From Emticicia fluvialis (lineage in GTDB: Bacteria; Bacteroidota; Bacteroidia; Cytophagales; Spirosomataceae), in NCBI RefSeq assembly GCF_024793945.1, contig NZ_JANUSD010000023.1:1-63304 (forward strand): a DNA stretch of 63,304 nucleotides, read 5' to 3'. The notes under the pieces are model-generated. The model was given only the letters and a program-made list of their open reading frames with translations. It ran no database searches and was not told the DNA's origin. Numbering within the stretch: the stretch's first letter is position 1; each line of letters begins with the position of its first letter. This document shows positions 1-8,148 of this stretch, one piece after another. A program made the translations under genes and the position numbers.

Positions 1-130
1 TCTGACTTTATTTTTACAACTCCAAATTAATTTTACTCTTTTTTTTACCCATCCCCCAATTCCCTGATTCCCACCTTTTTACTATGCTCATGCTATGTAA
101 CGCTCAGTGTTTCTTCCATTTTTGGGACTG

Positions 131-161
131 CAAAGGTACGCCTCTTTTTACCCTTTGTCAA
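131..161 (-). promoter_or_regulatory. Strong Bacteroidota-type promoter firing leftwards
   Basis: On the minus strand a TTGAC element (157-161) is followed after 20 bases by TACCTTTG (131-138), a perfect match to the TAnnTTTG -7 box at the accepted spacing. Transcription would run off the left edge after a leader of about 125 bases with no start codon context in view. Such a strong promoter and long untranslated leader are common before stable-RNA operons in this phylum, but the target lies outside the window. Confidence 0.6.
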
Positions 162-406
162 GGCCTTTCCCCAAAGTTTTTTAGCCCCTATTCCTTACTC
201 CCCTTATCCTCAGCTATTTATAAATTACCCCATCCCTAAAGTTTATATTAGTTCTTGGTTTTGTGCAATAATATAAGGCAATAAACGCCGGATTCAGCAT
301 ATTCGCTCCGAATTATACAATTATTCATTCTTATTACCAGCCACGGCGCCAGTATTTAGAGGCTGCAAAAACTTAATAAACCGATTCTTTGTTATGACCC
401 ATACAC

Positions 407-457
407 TTCTACTATATATAATAGGTATGCTCTGATACTATATATATATAAGTAGAA
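407..457. repeat. TA-rich inverted repeat upstream of CobW-type gene
   Basis: Arms TTCTACTATATATA (407-420) and a TATATA...AGTAGAA stretch (441-457) can pair imperfectly. A further ACTATATA-type block lies just after the gene (about 1485-1507). It could be a regulator site or simply low-complexity sequence; no known Zur-box consensus is evident. Confidence 0.3.
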
Positions 458-478
458 AACCACTGACACTTATATTAT

Positions 479-1477
479 ATGAAAATCCCTGTCAATCTCA
501 TTACCGGCTTCTTAGGCGTGGGTAAAACCACTGCCATCAAACATCTGCTGGCGAGCAAGCCCACAAACGAGCGTTGGGCTATTATTATTAATGAATTCGG
601 TGCTGTTTCTATAGACCACGCCGCTATTGATGAAAAAGATGGGCTCACCATCCGGGAGGTGGCAGGGGGGTGCATCTGTTGCACGGCCAATGTGCCGATG
701 CAGTTTACACTCACCACGGTTTTGCGACAACAAAAGCCAGACCGTATTCTGATAGAACCCACCGGGATGGGGCATCCGGAAAACATACTGGATTTGCTGC
801 GTAACAAATTCATGAAAGATATACTGGAAGTAAAAGCAACTATCTGTCTGGTTGACCCAAGGCGTTGGGCGCAGACAGACTTCAATGCACACGAAACTTT
901 TCAGGATCAGATAAATCTGGCTGATGTACTAGTTGCCAGCAAAACTGACCTGGCCGGTGAAGCATTAACGCAGCAGTTTACTGAATGGGCAAAGGCGTTG
1001 TACCCTCCAAAATTATTGGTAGAGGCGGTAAGCAATGGCGAGTTAGATTATCGCTGGTTAAATATTGATGCTTTCGCAGAGAGAAAGGCACAGTTTGCAC
1101 CACACACGCATGAACATACCCATACCCACCAACACGAAGAAGAATTACAGGTACCTGCTGTTGGTAATCCGGTAAAAAAAGAAAGTCATGGCCTGGGGCT
1201 GTATGGCTGCGGCTGGATTTTCTCTCCGGATGAACTTTTCAATCTGCCCAAGTTGCGTCAGTTTTTCAGTACCCTGACGGGAATAGAACGAGCCAAGGGT
1301 GTTTTCAGAATCGGGAAAGACTGGGTTTTGATTAATGCCGCCGACGGGCAATTTACTGTACAATACATTGCTTACCGACGCGACAGCCGAATTGAGCTGA
1401 TTGCACCTCAAAAACCAGACTGGGCTGGCTTGGAACAAAAACTGATGGCCTGTTTGCTTGAAGTACCCGTGGCCTGA
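479..1477 (+). CDS. CobW/COG0523 family GTP-binding metal chaperone
   Basis: This is a 332-residue G3E-family P-loop GTPase of the COG0523 group, cytoplasmic proteins that deliver metal (often zinc) to client enzymes at the cost of GTP. Seen directly: a Walker A motif GFLGVGKT (residues 10-17), the family's metal-binding CxCC motif in GGCICC (Cys65, Cys67, Cys68), an ASKTD guanine-specificity motif near residue 155, a histidine-rich linker (HTHEHTHTHQH, about residues 207-218), and a CobW C-terminal domain ending near 330. The histidine run suggests zinc or another transition metal, but the true metal and client cannot be read from sequence. It is a single gene, followed 124 bases later by cysS, which has its own -7 box. 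Confidence 0.9.
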   Translation: MKIPVNLITGFLGVGKTTAIKHLLASKPTNERWAIIINEFGAVSIDHAAIDEKDGLTIREVAGGCICCTANVPMQFTLTTVLRQQKPDRILIEPTGMGHPENILDLLRNKFMKDILEVKATICLVDPRRWAQTDFNAHETFQDQINLADVLVASKTDLAGEALTQQFTEWAKALYPPKLLVEAVSNGELDYRWLNIDAFAERKAQFAPHTHEHTHTHQHEEELQVPAVGNPVKKESHGLGLYGCGWIFSPDELFNLPKLRQFFSTLTGIERAKGVFRIGKDWVLINAADGQFTVQYIAYRRDSRIELIAPQKPDWAGLEQKLMACLLEVPVA

Positions 1478-1519
1478 AGCCTTATACTATATACATTATA
1501 TATATAAAGAAATTAAACT

Positions 1520-1527
1520 TAAATTTG
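1520..1527 (+). promoter_or_regulatory. -7 box of cysS promoter
   Basis: TAAATTTG is a perfect TAnnTTTG box, 75 bases before the cysS start. No good TTG element lies 17-23 bases upstream, so only the -7 element is supported. Confidence 0.4.
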
Positions 1528-1601
1528 CATTATCTATTTTAGATAGGCAATACCTCAAGGAACGTTATACGATAGATTAATCTGATTATTGAAGAACCTA
1601 T

Positions 1602-3179
1602 ATGCAGAACCTAAAAATTTACAATACGCTTTCACGCCAAAAAGAAGAGTTTAAACCGATTAATGCCCCCTATGTGGGTATGTATGTTTGCGGGCCTACT
1701 GTATATAATTATGTACACCTGGGCAACGTGCGTACATTTCTTACTTTTGATGTGCTTTACCGGTACCTGACCGAGATTGGCTATAAGGTTCGCTATGTAA
1801 GAAATATTACCGATGTGGGCCACCTGGTGGGTGATGGCGACGAAGGAGAAGATAAAATTGGCAAAATGGCCAAACTGGAAAAACTGGAGCCGATGGAAAT
1901 TGTGCAACGGTATACCAACGATTTCCACAAAGTGCTTGAGCAATTCAATTTTCTGCCGCCTAGTATTGAGCCTACTGCCACCGGCCACCTGGTAGAACAG
2001 ATTGAAGCCGTAAAAATTTTGATTGATAAAGGCCTGGCTTATGAGTCGAACGGCTCTGTTTATTTTGATATCAGTAAATATAATGCAGCAGGTAACGACT
2101 ACGGTAAGCTATCAGGAAGAATTCTGGAAGATTTGCTGAACGAAACCCGCGAGTTGGACGGACAAGCAGAAAAGCGAAACCCGCTTGATTTTGCCGTCTG
2201 GAAAAACGCAAGCCCCGAGCATATTATGCAATGGAAGTCGCCCTGGGGAATGGGTTTCCCGGGCTGGCACTTAGAGTGTACCTGTATGAGCACCAAGTAT
2301 CTGGGCAAACAATTTGATATTCATGGCGGTGGTATGGATTTGAAGTTTCCGCATCATGAGTGTGAAATTGCTCAGGGCGTAGGCATTACCGGTACAGAGC
2401 CTGTTCGTTACTGGATGCACTCAAATATGTTGACAGTAAACGGACAGAAGATGTCGAAATCGTTGGGAAACTCATTTTTACCTGCTGAGCTTTTTGCAGG
2501 CAGCCACCCGCTGCTTGACCAGGCCTATAGCCCCATGACGGTTCGGTTCTTCATGTTACAATCTCAATACCGCAGTACTCTGGATTTCTCGAACGATGCT
2601 CTGCGTGCGGCTCAGAAAGGTTATAGAAGATTGATTAACGGTTTACGAATTGTGAAGACCCTTACAATTGGTATTAACGATAAACCGGCAGACACGGTTC
2701 TGAGTGAGTTGATAAATGATGCGCAATCTGCGGTAGTTGACAAGCCGGCAACGGCAACCCCGGCAGTAGAGATAGCAGTCGACCAAAAGAAAAAAGAAGA
2801 CATTGAGAAGACCGTTCAGGCTTTTTATGAGGCCATGAATGATGACCTGAACACCGCAGTGGCCATTGCACAGCTTTTTAATTTGCTGAAATATGTAAAC
2901 ATGATATACATGAATCAGCTGAACCCGAGAGCCCTTGGCGAAAATACCTTCAACTTATTGAAAGAAAAGTTTGTGGTATTTTTGGAGCAGATTTTAGGTC
3001 TTAAGGAAGAACCTATAGCACAGGGCGATGGTATTCTGAGCGGTATGTTGTCGTTATATAAAGAATACAAATCAAGCCAGAGATACGACAAAGTTGATGA
3101 AATAAGAGCTTACTTTAAATCAAACGGCATGACAATTAAAGACATGAAGCACCGCATTGACTGGGCATGGGAGGAGTAA
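1602..3179 (+). CDS. cysS: Cysteinyl-tRNA synthetase
   Basis: Class I aminoacyl-tRNA synthetase that charges tRNA-Cys with cysteine in the cytoplasm. Visible hallmarks are the HIGH-type motif HLGN (residues 39-42), the zinc-binding cysteine in MYVCGPT (Cys30) with further ligands in WHLECTCMS and HHECEIA, and the KMSKS loop (283-287). At 525 residues it is longer than the roughly 460-residue enzymes of enterobacteria; the extra length sits in an Ala/Lys/Asp-rich insertion at about residues 350-400, in the anticodon-binding half, as is usual in Bacteroidota. It is transcribed alone and followed by hairpin repeats and a bidirectional terminator shared with convergent pruA. Confidence 0.97.
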   Translation: MQNLKIYNTLSRQKEEFKPINAPYVGMYVCGPTVYNYVHLGNVRTFLTFDVLYRYLTEIGYKVRYVRNITDVGHLVGDGDEGEDKIGKMAKLEKLEPMEIVQRYTNDFHKVLEQFNFLPPSIEPTATGHLVEQIEAVKILIDKGLAYESNGSVYFDISKYNAAGNDYGKLSGRILEDLLNETRELDGQAEKRNPLDFAVWKNASPEHIMQWKSPWGMGFPGWHLECTCMSTKYLGKQFDIHGGGMDLKFPHHECEIAQGVGITGTEPVRYWMHSNMLTVNGQKMSKSLGNSFLPAELFAGSHPLLDQAYSPMTVRFFMLQSQYRSTLDFSNDALRAAQKGYRRLINGLRIVKTLTIGINDKPADTVLSELINDAQSAVVDKPATATPAVEIAVDQKKKEDIEKTVQAFYEAMNDDLNTAVAIAQLFNLLKYVNMIYMNQLNPRALGENTFNLLKEKFVVFLEQILGLKEEPIAQGDGILSGMLSLYKEYKSSQRYDKVDEIRAYFKSNGMTIKDMKHRIDWAWEE

Positions 3180-3185
3180 AGCACG

Positions 3186-3205
3186 GTGTCGACTTCAGTC
3201 GGCAC
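3186..3205. repeat. REP-like hairpin, CGACT family, copy 1
   Basis: Arms GTGTCGAC and GTCGGCAC pair around a TTCA loop with one G:T wobble, starting 6 bases after the cysS stop codon. A related unit lies at 3241-3254 and a similar core in the hemA terminator at 21066-21089. Confidence 0.5.
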
Positions 3206-3240
3206 ATATCTGTTAGCAATGTTCTCTATTTAAATAGCGC

Positions 3241-3254
3241 TCGACTTTAGTCGG
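3241..3254. repeat. REP-like hairpin, CGACT family, copy 2
   Basis: TCGAC-TTTA-GTCGG forms a short hairpin followed by five T residues, so it could also act as a weak plus-strand terminator after cysS. Confidence 0.45.
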
Positions 3255-3281
3255 TTTTTCGAATTAGAAAGCAACAAAAAA

Positions 3282-3309
3282 GGTAGCATTTTAACGTGCT
3301 ACCTTTTTT
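3282..3309. terminator. Bidirectional terminator between cysS and pruA
   Basis: GGTAGCA (3282-3288) pairs perfectly with TGCTACC (3297-3303) across an 8-base loop, with an A-run before and six T residues after the stem. It can stop transcription from both sides of this convergent gene pair. Confidence 0.85.
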
Positions 3310-3355
3310 GTTGACATCGAGGCATTGGCCACTCCTCAAGCACAATTACTTTTAC

Positions 3356-4987
3356 TTACTCTTCTCCTAAAAACGGATATTTATAATCAGTCGGCGAAAC
3401 AAAGGTTTCTTTAATGGTACGTGGTTGTACCCAACGGAACAAATTCAGGATAGACCCGGCTTTATCGTTAGTGCCTGAAGCACGGGCTCCACCAAATGGT
3501 TGCTGACCTACTACTGCTCCGGTTGGTTTATCATTAATATAGAAGTTTCCGGCTGCATCTACCAGCTTTTTAGTGGCCAGATCAATGGCATAACGGTCTT
3601 TGGCAAAGATAGCCCCGGTTAACGCATAAGGCGAAGTGGAGTTAACCAGTTCCAGGGTTTGCTCAAAATCAGCGGCTTCATAAACATAGATTGTGAGCAC
3701 CGGGCCGAAAATCTCTTCACACATGGTTACATACAGTGGGTCTGATGTTAATAAAACAGTTGGCTCAATAAAATACCCTTTAGATTTATCGTAGTTTCCC
3801 CCTGCAATTATGGTTATTTTGTCGCTCTTTTTAGCATTATCAATATAAGTAGCAATTTTGTCAAAAGCTCTCTCATCAATAACCGCATTTACAAAATTAG
3901 TGAAGTCTTCGGTGCCGCCTATTTTTATCTCTTTCAAATCTTCCACTATGTATCCTTTCACTTCTTCCCAGATATTTGAAGGAATATAAGCACGCGAAGC
4001 CGCCGAACATTTTTGTCCCTGATATTCAAACGCCCCACGAACCAAACCCGTTGCCAAGGCTTTGGCATCGGCCGACTCATGTGCCATCACAAAATCTTTA
4101 CCTCCGGTTTCACCCACAATACGCGGATACGATTTATACAAATGGATGTTCTCGCCAATGGTTTTCCAGATGGTTTGGAAGACCCTCGTACTACCTGTAA
4201 AGTGAATACCGGCAAAATCTGGATGTTTGAAAATCACATCACCGGCCACTGGGCCATCTACATAAATAAGGTTGATTACGCCATCAGGCAGGCCCGCCTC
4301 ACGGAAAACCTCCATAATTACCTGTGCTGAGTATATCTGGGTATAGGCAGGCTTCCATACTGTAACATTACCCATCATGGCAACGCAAGAAGGCAAATTA
4401 CCTGCTATGGCCGTGAAATTGAATGGTGTTAAAGCAAATACAAAACCTTCTAACGGACGATACTCCAGTCTGTTCCACATTCCTTTTGATGACTCCGGCT
4501 GCTGAGTATAGACCTGCTCCATAAAGGCTACGTTGAACCGCAGAAAGTCTATGAGCTCGCACGCTGAGTCAATTTCTGCCTGATAGGCATTTTTAGATTG
4601 CCCCAACATGGTAGCCGCATTGATTCTGGCCCGGTATGGCCCGGCCAGTAAATCGGCAGCTTTCAGAAAAATGCTGGCTCTTTGCTCCCACGAGAGTGCT
4701 GCCCACGCCGTACGCGCCGCCAAAGCGGCATCAATAGCGCGTTGCACATGAGATGCGTCACCCTCGCTGGCATACCCTAATATATGTTGGTGGTCGTGCG
4801 GAGGCGAAAGTTTAATCTTGTTAACGGTATAAACCAGCTCACTGCCAATATACATAGGCACGTTTATCTGTTTCGAACGGGCATCGGCAATGGCTTTTTT
4901 TAATGCAATTTTTTCAGGAGAACTTTTAGCATAACCCAGAACCGGTTCGTTTACCGGAGCAGGTACTTTAAAGACAGTGTTATTCAT
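3356..4987 (-). CDS. pruA: L-glutamate gamma-semialdehyde (1-pyrroline-5-carboxylate) dehydrogenase
   Basis: Oxidises glutamate 5-semialdehyde to glutamate with NAD+, the second step of proline catabolism. The sequence is a full-length aldehyde dehydrogenase of the RocA/PruA type: the catalytic cysteine is in GQKCSAA (Cys327 from the chosen start), the general-base glutamate in GETGGKDF, and the nucleotide-binding FTGST lies upstream. I start it at the ATG at 4987 (543 residues, MNNTVFKVPAPVNEP, like family N-termini). The upstream ATG at 5014 would sit inside a perfect -7 box (5012-5019). The proline dehydrogenase partner is not in the window; proB, which makes proline's precursor, is 31 kb away. 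An inverted repeat in the promoter may be an operator. Confidence 0.95.
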   Translation of the reverse strand: MNNTVFKVPAPVNEPVLGYAKSSPEKIALKKAIADARSKQINVPMYIGSELVYTVNKIKLSPPHDHQHILGYASEGDASHVQRAIDAALAARTAWAALSWEQRASIFLKAADLLAGPYRARINAATMLGQSKNAYQAEIDSACELIDFLRFNVAFMEQVYTQQPESSKGMWNRLEYRPLEGFVFALTPFNFTAIAGNLPSCVAMMGNVTVWKPAYTQIYSAQVIMEVFREAGLPDGVINLIYVDGPVAGDVIFKHPDFAGIHFTGSTRVFQTIWKTIGENIHLYKSYPRIVGETGGKDFVMAHESADAKALATGLVRGAFEYQGQKCSAASRAYIPSNIWEEVKGYIVEDLKEIKIGGTEDFTNFVNAVIDERAFDKIATYIDNAKKSDKITIIAGGNYDKSKGYFIEPTVLLTSDPLYVTMCEEIFGPVLTIYVYEAADFEQTLELVNSTSPYALTGAIFAKDRYAIDLATKKLVDAAGNFYINDKPTGAVVGQQPFGGARASGTNDKAGSILNLFRWVQPRTIKETFVSPTDYKYPFLGEE

Positions 4988-5011
4988 GATTGATGAAGGG
5001 GGATTTTTTGC

Positions 5012-5044
5012 CAAAATTAGAGGAAAATTCAGATTTGTCTGAAT
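5012..5044 (-). promoter_or_regulatory. pruA promoter -7 box with inverted repeat
   Basis: TAATTTTG on the minus strand (5012-5019) is a perfect -7 box. Seven bases upstream, ATTCAGA and TCTGAAT (5027-5033 and 5038-5044) form a perfect 7-bp inverted repeat with a 4-base spacer, between the -7 and the expected -33 position. That is where a repressor or activator would bind; no TTG element is evident, which fits an activator-dependent promoter. Confidence 0.45.
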
Positions 5045-5123
5045 AAATTTCCGGTCTATTTTGCTGTACCTGAATGTATAACAGATTTAGGCGGGTTTGA
5101 GTTTAGATGTGCACCAAAAAACA

Positions 5124-5159
5124 AAGCCCATCTGTACACCGGAGTATTCAGATGGGCTT
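5124..5159 (-). terminator. Terminator of the efflux operon
   Basis: An 11-bp stem (AAGCCCATCTG pairing with CAGATGGGCTT) lies 22 bases after the TolC-type stop codon and is followed on the minus strand by a T-rich stretch (from 5123 down to 5116). Confidence 0.8.
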
Positions 5160-5180
5160 GTAACTATTTGCGTTTCACCT

Positions 5181-6482
5181 CTACAACTTCACCCCCGACA
5201 ATCTGCTGATTTCCAGTTTTGCCAGTAATATCTGATAATCATATTGCAACAGGCTGAATTTTGCTTCCTGTACAGCCGTTTCAGACGTCTGAATTTCCAG
5301 TGGAGTACTCACCCCATTTACCAGACGTGCTTTGGCCAGTTTCAAACCGTACTCTGCCTGATACACATTTCTTTCGGCTAAAATACGTTTTTGGGTGGCT
5401 ACTTTTATATCATTAAAAGCATTTTCAATGTCACGGTTTATCTGCGTTTTCTGTGCCTCGGTGCTTTGTTTGGCAGCATCCAGATTAATGCGGGCAATTT
5501 GTGTGTTATACGCACCGCGCTTTCCGGTATAAATCGGGATATTGAGCTTTACACCCAGTAAGGTATTGAATCGCCATGCGTCAATGTTGGGTTGATACCC
5601 ATTTCTGATACCCACAGCTCCGTTGGCCGCCAGTTGTGGCAGGTTTGTCATTGACGATATCTTCACGTCTTGTGCCAGTGCGTTTTCGCGGGCCAGTGCC
5701 GTTTTTATGTCCTGATTATTGGTAACGGCCTCGCTGATAGCCCCCTGAGCATCGGCAATCGGATAGTTGTATTGCAGCTCAGCATTGGCCGGAACCTGCT
5801 TTCTGGCATCAGAGCCTATCAGCGCGCTTAAGAAAATATATTGTTTTTCTAGTTGCCCCTGCAAATCTACTACCCGTATCTCGGCATTTTTATAGCGTAC
5901 CTGTACTTGTACCAAATCATAGTCCAGGGCATCGCCACTTTTCAGGCGGTCGCTGATAATTTTACCGTTTTCTTCTACCAGCTTAACCTGGTCTTGCTGC
6001 ACAACAATGGCCTTTTGGATATAAATAATACTATAATACAACTGCGCAACCTGATAAGCCAGAGTTTGTTTAAGGCTCTCAATGCTCTCGCGCTGTTGCT
6101 GCATATCCAGCAGGGTTTTCTGTACACCCGCCTTAAAACGGCCCCAGTCATAAATAACATAAGAGGCATTTACGGCCGTATTGTAGTTGTTATGAGGCTG
6201 AAACTGCAATTTACCGTCGAAACCCTGAATCGGTATAACGGCTTCGGCTACGGGGTCAAGTCTTGTGTAGCCCACCTCTCCGCTAATCTGGGGTTTCAGC
6301 CCGCTTTCCTGCACTTTAATTCGGTAGTCGCCGGTATTCAGTAATTGCACCTGTTCTTTTACTCTTGGCGAATACTCAATGGCCTGCTTCACTAAAGAAG
6401 CCAGCGCCTCATTCGGGTTCTGTGCAAGGGCTACCTGACTGAGAAGCAATAAGAGAGTTATGGTTATTTTCGGAAATTTCAT
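5181..6482 (-). CDS. TolC-family outer membrane efflux channel
   Basis: Outer membrane component of a tripartite efflux pump. The protein has 433 residues from the chosen ATG at 6482, beginning MKFPKITITLLLLLSQVALAQ, a clear Sec signal peptide; an in-frame start further upstream (6611) would place 43 non-signal residues before it and overlap the pump gene. Two outer-membrane-efflux-protein repeats with long amphipathic coiled-coil helices and alternating beta segments fill the rest, as in TolC/OprM. It is the last gene of the operon, 37 bases after the MFS pump. The substrate is not predictable. Confidence 0.92.
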   Translation of the reverse strand: MKFPKITITLLLLLSQVALAQNPNEALASLVKQAIEYSPRVKEQVQLLNTGDYRIKVQESGLKPQISGEVGYTRLDPVAEAVIPIQGFDGKLQFQPHNNYNTAVNASYVIYDWGRFKAGVQKTLLDMQQQRESIESLKQTLAYQVAQLYYSIIYIQKAIVVQQDQVKLVEENGKIISDRLKSGDALDYDLVQVQVRYKNAEIRVVDLQGQLEKQYIFLSALIGSDARKQVPANAELQYNYPIADAQGAISEAVTNNQDIKTALARENALAQDVKISSMTNLPQLAANGAVGIRNGYQPNIDAWRFNTLLGVKLNIPIYTGKRGAYNTQIARINLDAAKQSTEAQKTQINRDIENAFNDIKVATQKRILAERNVYQAEYGLKLAKARLVNGVSTPLEIQTSETAVQEAKFSLLQYDYQILLAKLEISRLSGVKL

Positions 6483-6519
6483 TGTTAAAAACTTAAATAT
6501 TTTTGAATGATACCTGTCA

Positions 6520-8124
6520 TTAATGAGACTCTGCGGCAGCCTTGGCGGCCTCTGCTGCTTCGGCAGCACTTTTCTTTTTAGTGCGCAGCAATACAACAAG
6601 GGGCAATACACATATAAAGAATAATGATATGATTCGGAAGGTGTCCAGATATGCCAGATAATACGCCTGCCTGTCTAGCAGCAACTCCAATTGCCTGTAT
6701 GCCTGTGTGGTGGCATGTATTGCATCGCCCGACTTCGACAGGAATGTCATCTTGAGACCATTGAGCCGTTCCATAAATAATGGGTTACTCGGTACGTAGT
6801 TGGATACCAGATCTGACCGGTGCTGTGCATACTGTATAGCCACATAGTTGTTGGCCAAGGCAATACCGAAAGCCCCACCCAACTGGCGTATCATATTGGT
6901 TAGAGAGATACCCGCCCCAAACTCATTGGGCTTTAAACCTGCCACCGAGGCATTGATAAGGGGTAGCTGCAAAAGTACGGTTCCTAGTCCGCGCATCAGC
7001 TGCATGGGGTAGAAATCCCAGCGGCTCATATCGGTAGTTGCGGTACCACTATAAAAACCAAAGAAGGCAAATATGAGAATACCGGCAACGACAAATGGTA
7101 TTGGTGATGCGCCAGCCGACATCCGCCGACCAAGAATAGGGAACAACGGCAGGATGGTTAAAGTCGGGAACAAAAGTGAAAGGCCCGTTTCATAAGGTGT
7201 AAAACCATTGATACGCTGCACCAGAACCGGATATACGAACACAGAAGTAAACAAGCCAAAGCCTGAAACCATTACAAAAATGCTTGAAAACGCAAAGTTA
7301 CGGTTTCCGAAAACCCTGAGATTAACCACAGGGTGGTCTGTATTGAGCTCCCGGCCTATGAAACCCACAATGCCTAATACTGCCACCAGGCTCACAATCA
7401 TTATTTCTTTTGATTGAAACCAGTCTTTCGATTCTCCCTTTTCAAGCACATACTGCAGGGCTCCAATACCAATCATCAATAATAATATACCCGGGTAATC
7501 AATCTTTATCTGGTCTTTTTTAGTACCCTCACCAGCTTTTTTAGGTATATAAAGAATGGTCAGAATAGTAGCAATAATACAGATGGGTACATTAATAAAG
7601 AAGATGTCGCCCCATGTATAATTATCTACGATGTATCCACCCAGAGTGGGGCCGAGTGTAGGGCCTAATACAATACCCATACCAAAAAGCCCTGAGGCTG
7701 TTCCGCGTTCTTTACCCGGGAAGGCGTCAAACAAAATAGCCTGAGACGTTGACAGCAAGGCTCCGCCGCCTATACCCTGTATGAACCTCCAGAACACCAG
7801 TTCCCAAAGACTACCCGAATTACCACAGAGGTAAGACGATATACCAAACACAACCATTGATACGAGGTAGTAATTCTTTCGCCCGAAATACTCTCCCAAA
7901 AAGCCTGTCATGGGTATAATAATTACGTTGGCTATGGCATAAGAGGTAATAACCCAGGCAATATCTTCAATGGTAGCCCCTAACGAGCCAGCCATCTGAT
8001 TCAGTGCTACGTTTACAATCGTTGTGTCTAGCAGCTCCATTATGGCTGCCGTCACTGTTGTGAGAACGATAATAAACCTGGAAGCACCTACAGCTTTATT
8101 TTCTATTTCTACTGTATTTTCCAT
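6520..8124 (-). CDS. DHA2-family MFS drug:H+ antiporter (EmrB/QacA type)
   Basis: Inner membrane pump of a tripartite efflux system, exchanging protons for hydrophobic drugs. The 534-residue protein shows about 14 hydrophobic helices, the family's loop motif GYFFGRKN-like region (EYFGRKNYY) after helix 2, and the antiporter motif region GIVLGPTLGPTLGG in helix 5. Helix 1 carries LDTTIVNVALNQM, a strong DHA2/EmrB signature. The C-terminal tail is an Ala/Glu/Lys-rich repeat (about the last 18 residues) likely to be cytoplasmic and unstructured. It lies 24 bases downstream of the adaptor gene in one operon. Confidence 0.93.
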   Translation of the reverse strand: MENTVEIENKAVGASRFIIVLTTVTAAIMELLDTTIVNVALNQMAGSLGATIEDIAWVITSYAIANVIIIPMTGFLGEYFGRKNYYLVSMVVFGISSYLCGNSGSLWELVFWRFIQGIGGGALLSTSQAILFDAFPGKERGTASGLFGMGIVLGPTLGPTLGGYIVDNYTWGDIFFINVPICIIATILTILYIPKKAGEGTKKDQIKIDYPGILLLMIGIGALQYVLEKGESKDWFQSKEIMIVSLVAVLGIVGFIGRELNTDHPVVNLRVFGNRNFAFSSIFVMVSGFGLFTSVFVYPVLVQRINGFTPYETGLSLLFPTLTILPLFPILGRRMSAGASPIPFVVAGILIFAFFGFYSGTATTDMSRWDFYPMQLMRGLGTVLLQLPLINASVAGLKPNEFGAGISLTNMIRQLGGAFGIALANNYVAIQYAQHRSDLVSNYVPSNPLFMERLNGLKMTFLSKSGDAIHATTQAYRQLELLLDRQAYYLAYLDTFRIISLFFICVLPLVVLLRTKKKSAAEAAEAAKAAAESH

Positions 8125-8148
8125 GTAATTTTTTTGTGGGTGTATGCC

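Larger units (their letters stand above)
1..478. other. Non-coding AT-rich region at left edge
   Basis: No open frame with coding character is seen here. The left third reads as the leader of a minus-strand transcript that starts near 125 and leaves the window (see the promoter at 131-161). The right third (407-457) holds an imperfect inverted repeat with TA-rich arms just upstream of the CobW-type gene. The remainder shows no feature I can name. Confidence 0.6.

Noticed and set aside
3186..3254. A short CRISPR-like repeat pair after cysS
   Set aside because: Only two imperfect hairpin units with unequal flanks and no spacer regularity; no cas genes are present.
5853..6344. A 163-codon open frame on the plus strand within the TolC-type gene
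   Set aside because: It lies antisense to a clearly coding gene with signal peptide and family motifs, has no ribosome-binding site or recognisable domain, and is the kind of shadow frame expected here.
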